6,151 nucleotides of DNA from Bacteroidales bacterium (GTDB lineage Bacteria > Bacteroidota > Bacteroidia > Bacteroidales > P3). This document shows positions 1 to 5,179 of the stretch, in pieces. The notes beneath the pieces are model-generated. The model searched no databases and was not told the origin of the DNA. It saw nothing but the letters and a program-made list of their open reading frames with translations. Position 1 is the stretch's first letter. Each line of letters opens with the position of its first letter. The position numbers and the translations under genes were made by a program. The DNA is taken from the NCBI GenBank assembly GCA_021443125.1, contig JABUUQ010000002.1:1101940-1108090 (forward strand), read 5' to 3'.

Positions 1-45
1 TTCCCCCCACCACTCTCCTATCACCAAAAACTAAAACAAAGAATA

Positions 46-739
46 GTCTTAATCCTTGTTTTAATGGAATATGATATCTGACCGAGCGAACAATAACATG
101 ACAAACAAAGTTTTATTTGTCTTAATCCTTGTTTTAATGGAATATGATATCTGACGAATCTTGTTTTTATAAATGGCAAATACGATGACATGTCTTAATC
201 CTTGTTTTAATGGAATATGATATCTGACTACAATACAAGTAAATACTTTTTATCACTTTACTTAAAAAGTCTTAATCCTTGTTTTAATGGAATATGATAT
301 CTGACTTGTCTGGCGCTCTGCTTCCACATCAGCCATTAGAGTCTTAATCCTTGTTTTAATGGAATATGATATCTGACACATTTGTGCATTAAAATATTAG
401 TGCAGAAATGCAGGGGTCTTAATCCTTGTTTTAATGGAATATGATATCTGACCCTCGGAGATTGACAAGGGAAGTTCCACGCTTTTTTTGTCTTAATCCT
501 TGTTTTAATGGAATATGATATCTGACTGGCTGGTTGCTGTCAGTTGTTTCGTTGGCAAATGCGTCTTAATCCTTGTTTTAATGGAATATGATATCTGACA
601 AGCACAACGAAAATGGCTCAGGAAATTCTGAGGGTCTTAATCCTTGTTTTAATGGAATATGATATCTGACAAATAATTATTGCTGTCCGGTAAAACTCAA
701 AAGTCTTAATCCTTGTTTTAATGGAATATGATATCTGAC
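46..739 (-). CRISPR. CRISPR array, 10 repeats of 37 bp and 9 spacers
   Basis: Ten repeats start at 46, 119, 192, 269, 341, 416, 490, 563, 634 and 703. All are 37 bases and identical by eye. On the plus strand each begins GTCTTAATCC and ends GATATCTGAC. The spacers, in plus-strand order, are 36, 36, 40, 35, 38, 37, 36, 34 and 32 bases, all different. I infer transcription on the minus strand for three reasons. The cas genes and the A+T-rich leader lie on the right side. A Bacteroidota-type promoter in the leader points into the array. In that sense the repeat ends ATTAAGAC, which resembles the ATTGAAAC-like 8-base crRNA handle of type I and III systems. Bases 1-45, beyond the last repeat, hold neither a further repeat nor a recognisable gene, so the array ends at 46. 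The most leader-distal repeat is not degenerate. No cas6 is visible to process the transcript. Confidence 0.98.
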
Positions 740-863
740 AGGTATTTTGCTATTTAGTTGTGTTTCATTTTCTTGTAAACATAAATTTTTATTTTTCAAC
801 TCTTTTTCGCCAAAAAAGTGTACCATTTTTTGTTCTTTATTTCTCCCCTCTTGCTTCTGTAAA

Positions 864-882
864 ATTAAAACGCCGTTTTAAT
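864..882. repeat. 19-base near-perfect palindrome in leader
   Basis: ATTAAAACG (864-872) and CGTTTTAAT (874-882) are exact reverse complements around a single C at 873. Nine-base perfect arms with a one-base centre look like a dimeric DNA-binding site rather than an RNA hairpin. The arm core ATTAAAAC also occurs inside the CRISPR repeat read on the minus strand, which may be chance in such A+T-rich DNA. The function is not known. Confidence 0.55.
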
Positions 883-888
883 AAATTA

Positions 889-920
889 TTTCAAAGAACT
901 AATTTAGTCTTTCTTTGAAA
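889..920. repeat. Inverted repeat in leader, 10-bp arms
   Basis: TTTCAAAGAA at 889-898 is the exact reverse complement of TTCTTTGAAA at 911-920. Inside them CTAA (899-902) and TTAG (904-907) continue the symmetry, with a 3-base bulge at 908-910. The element starts just downstream of the predicted transcription start. It could be a 5' hairpin in the pre-crRNA, or a protein or integration-factor site in the DNA. No T-run follows on the minus strand, so it does not look like an intrinsic terminator. Confidence 0.6.
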
Positions 921-932
921 GAATTTTCGAAT

Positions 933-941
933 GCAAAGTTA
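933..941 (-). promoter_or_regulatory. Leader promoter, Bacteroidota -7 box
   Basis: On the minus strand this reads TAACTTTGC, a perfect match to the Bacteroidota -7 consensus TAnnTTTG. It lies about 22 bases after the cas2 stop codon and points into the CRISPR array. The -33 region has no good TTG box at the usual distance. The start of transcription should fall a few bases beyond, near 925-930, giving a leader transcript of roughly 190 bases before the first repeat. The 15 bases TTTTGTAACTTTGCA are shared exactly with the kdd promoter. Confidence 0.7.
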
Positions 942-962
942 CAAAAAAATATTGTTATAACA

Positions 963-1442
963 TTAAAAAAACAAAGTATTTTTGCTATGAGTAATTACGT
1001 CTATTGCAATTTCCTGTCCTATAACTTTCATTGCATTTATTTGTTCGGTTGAAACGGGACAAATAATTATACTATCGTGATTCTCATACAAGGATTGAAT
1101 TTCGGTTAAATCGCTTCGGATTTCTCTGTATTTTTCGCTGTCAAGGTCTGCCAAAAATATAGATTTTTGTATTCGTGTGCAACCTTGCTTTTGCAGATAT
1201 TTCACCACATTATATCTCACCTTGTTACTTTCTATGTCATACATAACAAAAAACAACATATTCCCTATTTTTCTTTGTTTGTCATTTACAATACCTATAA
1301 TCTTTTTTACTCTTTGCTCCAATGTTGGCAATTTGTCTATATCTGCAATTTCCCTGTTTATTTTTTGTTCTGGAGTGAAAGTTGCATTCTTCATCACCAA
1401 CAATCGTTCCTTGTAGTCCAAGGCTGTCTTTGGTTTTCTCAT
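963..1442 (-). CDS. cas2: Cas2 with N-terminal extension
   Basis: Cas2 is the small ferredoxin-fold protein that dimerises to bridge two Cas1 dimers in the spacer-integration complex. The Cas2 core spans about residues 62-155 of 159. It opens with a first beta strand MLFFVMYDI, in which Asp69 is the conserved Asp, followed by YNVVKYLQKQG, the strand QKSIFLADL, and the IIICPVS strand near the end. Typical Cas2 proteins are 85-100 residues. Here about 60 extra residues precede the core, charged and probably helical (KINREIADIDKL, LEQRVKKIIGIV). I prefer the ATG at 1442 because it overlaps the stop of the prim-pol gene as ATGA, a normal coupling arrangement. An internal ATG at 1259, after an AGGGA-like stretch, would give a standard 98-residue Cas2 and cannot be excluded. 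It is the last gene of the operon and lies next to the leader. Confidence 0.93.
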   Translation of the reverse strand: MRKPKTALDYKERLLVMKNATFTPEQKINREIADIDKLPTLEQRVKKIIGIVNDKQRKIGNMLFFVMYDIESNKVRYNVVKYLQKQGCTRIQKSIFLADLDSEKYREIRSDLTEIQSLYENHDSIIICPVSTEQINAMKVIGQEIAIDVITHSKNTLFF

Positions 1443-2467
1443 AAGTTTTCAGCAAAAAATGAGTCTATCAATTCTTTCATTTGATTTGTAAATTCTCCAT
1501 CAGTGCCTCTCAATGTTGTTGGCACAATATTGAACACTCCTCTCAAACTGCAATACACATTTATTTGTGCTTCTTTCAACCCTACCCGCAAATGAAACTG
1601 TTTGCCATAACTTATGTTTTTTATTCCTAAAATGGCAACACCAAAATCTTGCAAGAACAACGACAAAGGCTCTACAATTTCTGCCAGTCTTTGAGGTATT
1701 ATTGCATTATCTTCCTTGTTTTGCTGCCTTGTCGCCTCTTTTTTGAAAAGATGTTCTTTAATCTTTTTCATAACAGCGTCTTCGGGCTCGTTTGGTCCTT
1801 TTTGTTTGGCAACATCTTTGTTTTGTTGTTCTATTTGCTTGTCTTGCTGGTGTTTAAGGTCGAAAAGTTCAAAAGTATTTTCCTCATTGACATAGTTTTT
1901 CAAATCAACTGCCTCAGCATTAGGGTTATAATAGCAATTTGCATCAACACTTATAAAACAAGCCCTGCTTACATCCGAAGTAACACTATCCACAACCTGT
2001 TCTATATTGTATTGTTTTGCAAACTCTTTGACAAATTTTTGATAAAACAAACTATATATGCCAGCATCAAAACATTTTTCTTTCAGTTGGAAAAGTATTT
2101 TGAGCCCATCAAGACTTGGCGAGGCAAAACACACTTTTACTCTTGAATCTTTGCAAATTCTTGTTCGCAAATCCTCCAAGACAATTTCTTTGGAGTGCAG
2201 TTTGTCTAAATCTAATATAAAATACTGCGTACTTACAAAGTTTTCTTTGCGACGGAATGGAGGGTTGAACGTTGCACAAACAAAGAAAGGCAATCTTTTC
2301 TTTTGTTCAGAATAGCGTTTTATGTCCATATCATAGACAAGTCGCAAAGTATTTATAAGGCTTTCTATCTCTGGTTTGGGAGTTTTGATACTTTTGACCA
2401 ATCTCTCCAACTCAACTTTTTTCATTGGGTCTTTCTTGTCTATGACCGATTTTCCACACATCATCAT
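1439..2467 (-). CDS. CRISPR-associated primase-polymerase (BT4734/VirE-N type AEP)
   Basis: The 342-residue protein contains an archaeo-eukaryotic primase (prim-pol) domain of the BT4734-like/VirE N-terminal family at about residues 35-200. Visible motifs are FILDLD, with the metal-binding pair Asp86 and Asp88 (motif I), SPSLDGLK at 116-123 (motif II region, Ser-Pro-Ser and Gly-Leu-Lys), and VVDSVTSDVSRACF at 158-171, with Asp160 or Asp165 as the likely third acidic residue. Residues 203-252 form a Q/K/E-rich, probably disordered linker. Residues 255-342 form a small unassigned alpha/beta-looking domain. Such enzymes synthesise primers or extend nucleic acid. CRISPR-associated prim-pols are thought to support spacer acquisition by making or filling in prespacer DNA. 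The gene overlaps cas1 upstream and cas2 downstream by 4 bases each (ATGA). Its start is a triple ATG at 2467-2459. The family assignment is firm; the role in this locus is inferred from position. Confidence 0.88.
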   Translation of the reverse strand: MMMCGKSVIDKKDPMKKVELERLVKSIKTPKPEIESLINTLRLVYDMDIKRYSEQKKRLPFFVCATFNPPFRRKENFVSTQYFILDLDKLHSKEIVLEDLRTRICKDSRVKVCFASPSLDGLKILFQLKEKCFDAGIYSLFYQKFVKEFAKQYNIEQVVDSVTSDVSRACFISVDANCYYNPNAEAVDLKNYVNEENTFELFDLKHQQDKQIEQQNKDVAKQKGPNEPEDAVMKKIKEHLFKKEATRQQNKEDNAIIPQRLAEIVEPLSLFLQDFGVAILGIKNISYGKQFHLRVGLKEAQINVYCSLRGVFNIVPTTLRGTDGEFTNQMKELIDSFFAENL

Positions 2468-3447
2468 AGTTGATATTTTTTGAAGATTTGTGCAAGATTT
2501 TGAGCATAAAGGTTGATTTGTTGCTTTCTGCTTCTGCTTACGCCTTTGACAACTACGACTTCTTCCAAGTAATCGTTTATTGCTTGTATCAAAACCCTTC
2601 TTCCCAGACTTTCAAGCCAATAAGAGCCGTCTTCTCTGACAGAATAATAGTCTTCGTTGACAACTTGTTGGCACAAAAGCGAGAAAACAATATATTCCAC
2701 CCACATTCTATAAAGTTCAATAACATCATAAACCAATACGGGCCTATTGTAATCGTCGCGATGCATAACACCAACATAAGGGTCTATACCAGATTTTATT
2801 AAAGCACCTTCTATTTTCCCGTACAAGATACCATAACCATAGTTTAGCATAGCATTGGTTATGTCTGTTGCGGGATTTTGGCTTCTTCCTGCAAATTTAT
2901 ATTGTGTTGGCAAGATTTCATTGATTGTGGCAAAATAAATTTTTGACGCCTGCCCTTCCCAACCTCTAAGAGTGGCAGAAATATCTTGCACAATCTCGCC
3001 TTCAAGTTTTTTAACCTTTGTTTTATAGTCCTCTAACCTGCCTATACTTTTGTTTATCAAGCGTGTAGTCTTTTCATCTTCGGGTGTGAACATAAGCATT
3101 ACCGCTTGTTGTTGTTCTATCTTTTTAACTATTACGCCTTTTATCCATTCGACAGCATCTTGTGAAAAAGAAAAATTTATTTGTCCCTTGCGAATCGTTG
3201 AGATAGAGCCATATTTTGGACTCCATATTCTTCCCATAGGTTTTCCCGAACGATCCATAAACAAAACGTCTATTTCTTTTTCTATTGCCAAAAGAACAGC
3301 ATCGCTTGTTATTTGTGCCCCCTTGCTTATTTGAATGCTTTTTATTCCTTCTGCAGGGATGCGTTGTTTGCCTTCGGCATTGCAGATTACAAAACCCTCA
3401 TTGTCTCTATTTAGAGAGGTTCCGAATGTGTTTATTATTAGTTCCAT
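2464..3447 (-). CDS. cas1: Cas1 integrase
   Basis: Cas1 is the metal-dependent integrase that inserts new spacers into the array with Cas2. The protein is 327 residues from the chosen start. The N-terminal beta domain opens MELIINTFGTSLNRDNEGFV and includes the GRIWSPKYGS segment near residues 72-81. The C-terminal helical domain carries the three catalytic positions: Glu164 in LRGWEGQASKIYF, His229 in GVMHRDDYNRP and Asp241 in VYDVIE, with Glu244 next to it. RNPATD-like (QNPATD) and NAMLNYGYGILY motifs lie between them. The length is normal for the family. An in-frame TTG at 3480 would add 11 residues, but it lies inside the predicted -7 box and lacks homology-like sequence, so the ATG at 3447 is preferred. 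No reverse transcriptase or Cas6 fusion is present. It is the first gene of the adaptation operon, and its TGA overlaps the prim-pol ATG. Confidence 0.97.
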   Translation of the reverse strand: MELIINTFGTSLNRDNEGFVICNAEGKQRIPAEGIKSIQISKGAQITSDAVLLAIEKEIDVLFMDRSGKPMGRIWSPKYGSISTIRKGQINFSFSQDAVEWIKGVIVKKIEQQQAVMLMFTPEDEKTTRLINKSIGRLEDYKTKVKKLEGEIVQDISATLRGWEGQASKIYFATINEILPTQYKFAGRSQNPATDITNAMLNYGYGILYGKIEGALIKSGIDPYVGVMHRDDYNRPVLVYDVIELYRMWVEYIVFSLLCQQVVNEDYYSVREDGSYWLESLGRRVLIQAINDYLEEVVVVKGVSRSRKQQINLYAQNLAQIFKKYQL

Positions 3448-3476
3448 CGTTGTTGTCTGAAAATCATATATTGTGT

Positions 3477-3485
3477 GCAAAGGTT
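3477..3485 (-). promoter_or_regulatory. Candidate cas operon promoter, -7 box
   Basis: On the minus strand this reads AACCTTTGC, one mismatch from TAnnTTTGC (the first T is A). It sits about 30 bases ahead of the cas1 ATG at 3447, in the short gap after the Csx-like gene. It is weaker than the leader and kdd boxes. cas1 may therefore be transcribed partly from here and partly by read-through from the gene upstream. Confidence 0.4.
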
Positions 3486-3505
3486 TCTATTATATGAATT
3501 CCCTT

Positions 3506-3868
3506 TTACTCGTATTTTCTGAATTTTACAAAATTAAACTGTGAGACTTTATTGCCGTTTTCTTCTACATAAACATTTCGTTCTGTTGTACTTGCAACAC
3601 AAAGTATATTTTCGTTTTGCAACAATTTTATCAAACAAAAAGAAAACGTCATCTCGCCCATAATATGCACAACAATGTTTTTCTGCTTGTTAAGTTCCAA
3701 AATTTTTTGCAAGAAATCATTTGCAAGGTTTTTGATTTCTTCCTCTGTTGCATAAGGTGCAATTGCAGGGAATTCCATATCCATAACATCTTCATACAAT
3801 TCTATGGCAGAATCATACTGTTTTTTTGTCCAATATTTTAATGGATGATTAGATAAATTGATTAACAT
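3506..3868 (-). CDS. Small Csx15/16/20-like type III CRISPR accessory protein
   Basis: This 120-residue protein has no signal peptide or membrane segment. It begins with a strand and a conserved-looking LINLSNHP motif. It continues with a helical, acidic middle (EFPAIAPYATEEEIKNLA), then VVHIMGEMTF at about 67-76, a helix, a second strand ILCVASTTER at about 88-97, and ends FNFVKFRKYE. The alternating strands and helices suggest a small Rossmann-like fold. The pattern matches my memory of small proteins encoded in type III CRISPR loci (Csx15/Csx16/Csx20 group). Some of these are ring nucleases that break down cyclic oligoadenylate signals. The exact family is uncertain and catalysis is not shown by sequence alone. 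The gene ends 58 bases before the cas1 ATG on the same strand, so co-transcription is likely. A start further upstream is excluded by a TAG 3 bases before the ATG. Confidence 0.6.
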   Translation of the reverse strand: MLINLSNHPLKYWTKKQYDSAIELYEDVMDMEFPAIAPYATEEEIKNLANDFLQKILELNKQKNIVVHIMGEMTFSFCLIKLLQNENILCVASTTERNVYVEENGNKVSQFNFVKFRKYE

Positions 3869-3871
3869 ATA

Positions 3872-3979
3872 CTAATTAGCTTTTTTGTTTATTTCTTCAA
3901 TTACTTTCTTGAATTTTTCCTTATCACAAAAAATTATTCCTTGCTTTTGATTTATTAAAACAAAGGAAGAATTTATTGA
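3872..3979 (-). pseudogene. Possible 3' remnant of a deleted gene
   Basis: In one minus-strand frame this stretch encodes about 35 residues ending in TAG. The last part, GIIFCDKEKFKKVIEEINKK, has the strand-then-charged-helix look of a real protein C-terminus. The stop is only 3 bases before the ATG of the Csx-like gene, as in an intact operon. No ATG or GTG/TTG start exists in frame before the sequence runs into the kdd terminator. The simplest reading is the tail of an upstream gene whose body was lost by deletion. The right-hand limit is approximate, because the frame stays open into the terminator. I do not recognise the family, and chance openness in A+T-rich DNA remains possible. Confidence 0.4.
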
Positions 3980-4022
3980 AACAAAGAAAAGGAGACTCCT
4001 TTGTTGAATCTCCTTTTTTGTT
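3980..4022 (-). terminator. Rho-independent terminator of kdd
   Basis: AAAAGGAGA (3987-3995) pairs with TCTCCTTTT (4009-4017) around a 13-base loop. The outer flanks AACAAA and TTTGTT lengthen the stem with a small bulge. On the minus strand the hairpin is followed by a T-rich run (TTTTCTTTGTTTC), and it lies about 30 bases after the kdd stop. The plus-strand side is also T-rich, so it may work in both directions. A second, competing palindrome (AAAGGAG, A, CTCCTTT) lies within it at 3988-4002. Confidence 0.75.
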
Positions 4023-4051
4023 ACAACACATCAATGTGCTGAATTATTGAA

Positions 4052-5095
4052 TTATGCGTATAATTCTTCAAATATTTTTCTTAGTGCTTCGTTTTCTCTC
4101 AACTCTTGAAGAGTAATTTCTGCATGTCCTTTAGTGTATCCGTTGCCGATAATCATTGTTACGTCGCTACCAACACCTTCAGCACCCAAAGCAGCTTTTG
4201 TGAAAGATGTACTCATTGAGAAGAAGTAAACTATACCATCATTCTTTGTGCAAAGAACAGATGTCATTTCTGTATCTGGAACATTTACGTTGTTGATGCA
4301 GATATCAGCCATTTTGCCGTCTGTAAGTTCAGATATTTTTTCCATCATAGCCACTGGATCGTTAGCATTGCCTGAGAAAACAACATCACAGAAACCAAGT
4401 TCTTGCATACGTTTTGTACTTCTTTCGCTGTGGCACATACCAATAACTTTACCAGTAACGCCTACGCGCTTTTTAGCTTCGTAACAGCATAACATACCAC
4501 TCTTACCACCTGCACCGATGATTAGAACTGTATCACCTGGTTTGCAAAGTTTAGCAGTTTGAGCTGGAGCACCTGCAACGTCAAGAGCAGAAAGAGCAAG
4601 TTTTTCTGGCATATCTTCTGGAATCTTTGCATAGATACCACTTTCAAACAAGATAGCTTTACCTTTTATGTCAACTTGGTCTACATCTGGACGAATCTCC
4701 AAAATTTCATCTATTCTCAATGGAGTAAGAGACAAAGAAACTAATGTAGCTATTTTGTCGCCTTCCTTAAGGTCTATTTTGCCTTTCAAAGCGTCGCCAA
4801 TCTTTTCAACGCGACCTAGAAGCATACCACCACTACCTGTACGGCGGTTTCTGTGTTTGCCTTGTAGTTCAACATTCAAAAGCATTTCCTTTTTCATTGC
4901 TTCTATATCATGATTACAGAAATTTGCTATATCTGTAAAAGATGCAGAGTCGATATTAAGGGTTTGAACATCAATAAGAATTTCATTGTCATAGATTTCA
5001 TCCATGTTGTTGTCTATCTTATTGGCTGGTTGTGGAAGAACGCCTTTTGGCTCAATTACACGGTGTGTTCCGTATTTATTACCTTTTTTTTGCAT
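4052..5095 (-). CDS. kdd: L-erythro-3,5-diaminohexanoate dehydrogenase
   Basis: This enzyme (EC 1.4.1.11) oxidatively deaminates 3,5-diaminohexanoate to 5-amino-3-oxohexanoate with NAD(P)+, an intermediate step in anaerobic lysine fermentation to acetate and butyrate. The 347-residue protein is full length and closely resembles known Kdd sequences. It has the N-terminal GNKYGTHRVIEPKGVLPQPA, LNIDSASFTDIA, TGSGGMLLGRVEKIGDAL, KGKAILFESGIYA, ALDVAGAPAQ, and a glycine-rich nucleotide-binding turn GAGGKSG at 194-200. The C-terminal part has FFSMSTSFTKAALGAEGVG. It is a soluble medium-chain dehydrogenase-like protein. It has its own promoter 50 bases upstream and its own terminator, so it is probably a one-gene unit. 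The partner genes kamA, kamD, kamE, kce and kal are not in the window. It is unrelated in function to the CRISPR genes. Confidence 0.93.
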   Translation of the reverse strand: MQKKGNKYGTHRVIEPKGVLPQPANKIDNNMDEIYDNEILIDVQTLNIDSASFTDIANFCNHDIEAMKKEMLLNVELQGKHRNRRTGSGGMLLGRVEKIGDALKGKIDLKEGDKIATLVSLSLTPLRIDEILEIRPDVDQVDIKGKAILFESGIYAKIPEDMPEKLALSALDVAGAPAQTAKLCKPGDTVLIIGAGGKSGMLCCYEAKKRVGVTGKVIGMCHSERSTKRMQELGFCDVVFSGNANDPVAMMEKISELTDGKMADICINNVNVPDTEMTSVLCTKNDGIVYFFSMSTSFTKAALGAEGVGSDVTMIIGNGYTKGHAEITLQELRENEALRKIFEELYA

Positions 5096-5144
5096 AATAT
5101 TAAATTTTTATTTGTTTGGTTATTTACTTTTATTTTGTCAGTTT

Positions 5145-5153
5145 GCAAAGTTA
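5145..5153 (-). promoter_or_regulatory. kdd: kdd promoter, Bacteroidota -7 box
   Basis: On the minus strand this reads TAACTTTGC, matching TAnnTTTG. Transcription should begin near 5138-5140, giving a leader of about 45 bases before the kdd ATG. The -33 region is A/T-rich without a clear TTG. No Shine-Dalgarno sequence precedes the ATG; the upstream bases are A/T only, as is common in Bacteroidota. Confidence 0.7.
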
Positions 5154-5179
5154 CAAAATATTTTTAATGAAATATAATT

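Larger units (their letters stand above)
740..962 (-). promoter_or_regulatory. CRISPR leader
   Basis: This 223-base non-coding stretch lies between the cas2 stop codon and the first repeat on the minus strand. It is strongly A+T-rich with many A and T runs, as CRISPR leaders usually are. It holds a promoter box at 933-941 and two inverted repeats (889-920 and 864-882), listed separately. A weaker pair, CAAAAAA at 811-817 and TTTTTTG at 826-832, is probably just the A/T runs meeting. Leaders of this kind drive pre-crRNA transcription and direct Cas1-Cas2 to insert new spacers at the adjacent repeat. The role is inferred from position and composition. Confidence 0.75.

Noticed and set aside
1..45. 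Possible further spacer or repeat beyond the array
   Set aside because: The 45 bases are longer than any spacer here, and their left end shows no resemblance to the repeat, so the array stops at 46.
671..702. Self-targeting spacer against cas2
   Set aside because: The spacer shares only a 10-base A+T-rich word (AAATAATTAT) with the cas2 region near 1061, which is expected by chance.
811..832. Hairpin terminator in the leader
   Set aside because: The arms are only an A-run and a T-run capped by one C-G pair, too weak to call a terminator, and a stop here would block array transcription.
1649..2146. Plus-strand open frame of 165 codons inside the prim-pol gene
   Set aside because: It is antisense to a well-supported gene. 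Its product is a low-complexity mix of Phe, Leu, Ile and Cys, as expected from the complement of A+T-rich coding DNA.
2470..3497. Plus-strand open frames opposite cas1
   Set aside because: They are shadows of the conserved Cas1 frame with no recognisable domains.
963..3868. Reverse transcriptase or RT-Cas1 fusion, sometimes found with such loci
   Set aside because: No YxDD-type RT motif or extra domain is present on Cas1 or elsewhere in the window.
4910..5167. Plus-strand hydrophobic open frame across the kdd start and promoter
   Set aside because: Its membrane-like look comes from the A+T-rich complement. It overlaps the kdd 5' end and promoter and has no support of its own.
5096..5179. 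Terminator for the beta-propeller gene
   Set aside because: No stable G+C-containing hairpin is visible; the region is A/T runs plus the kdd promoter.
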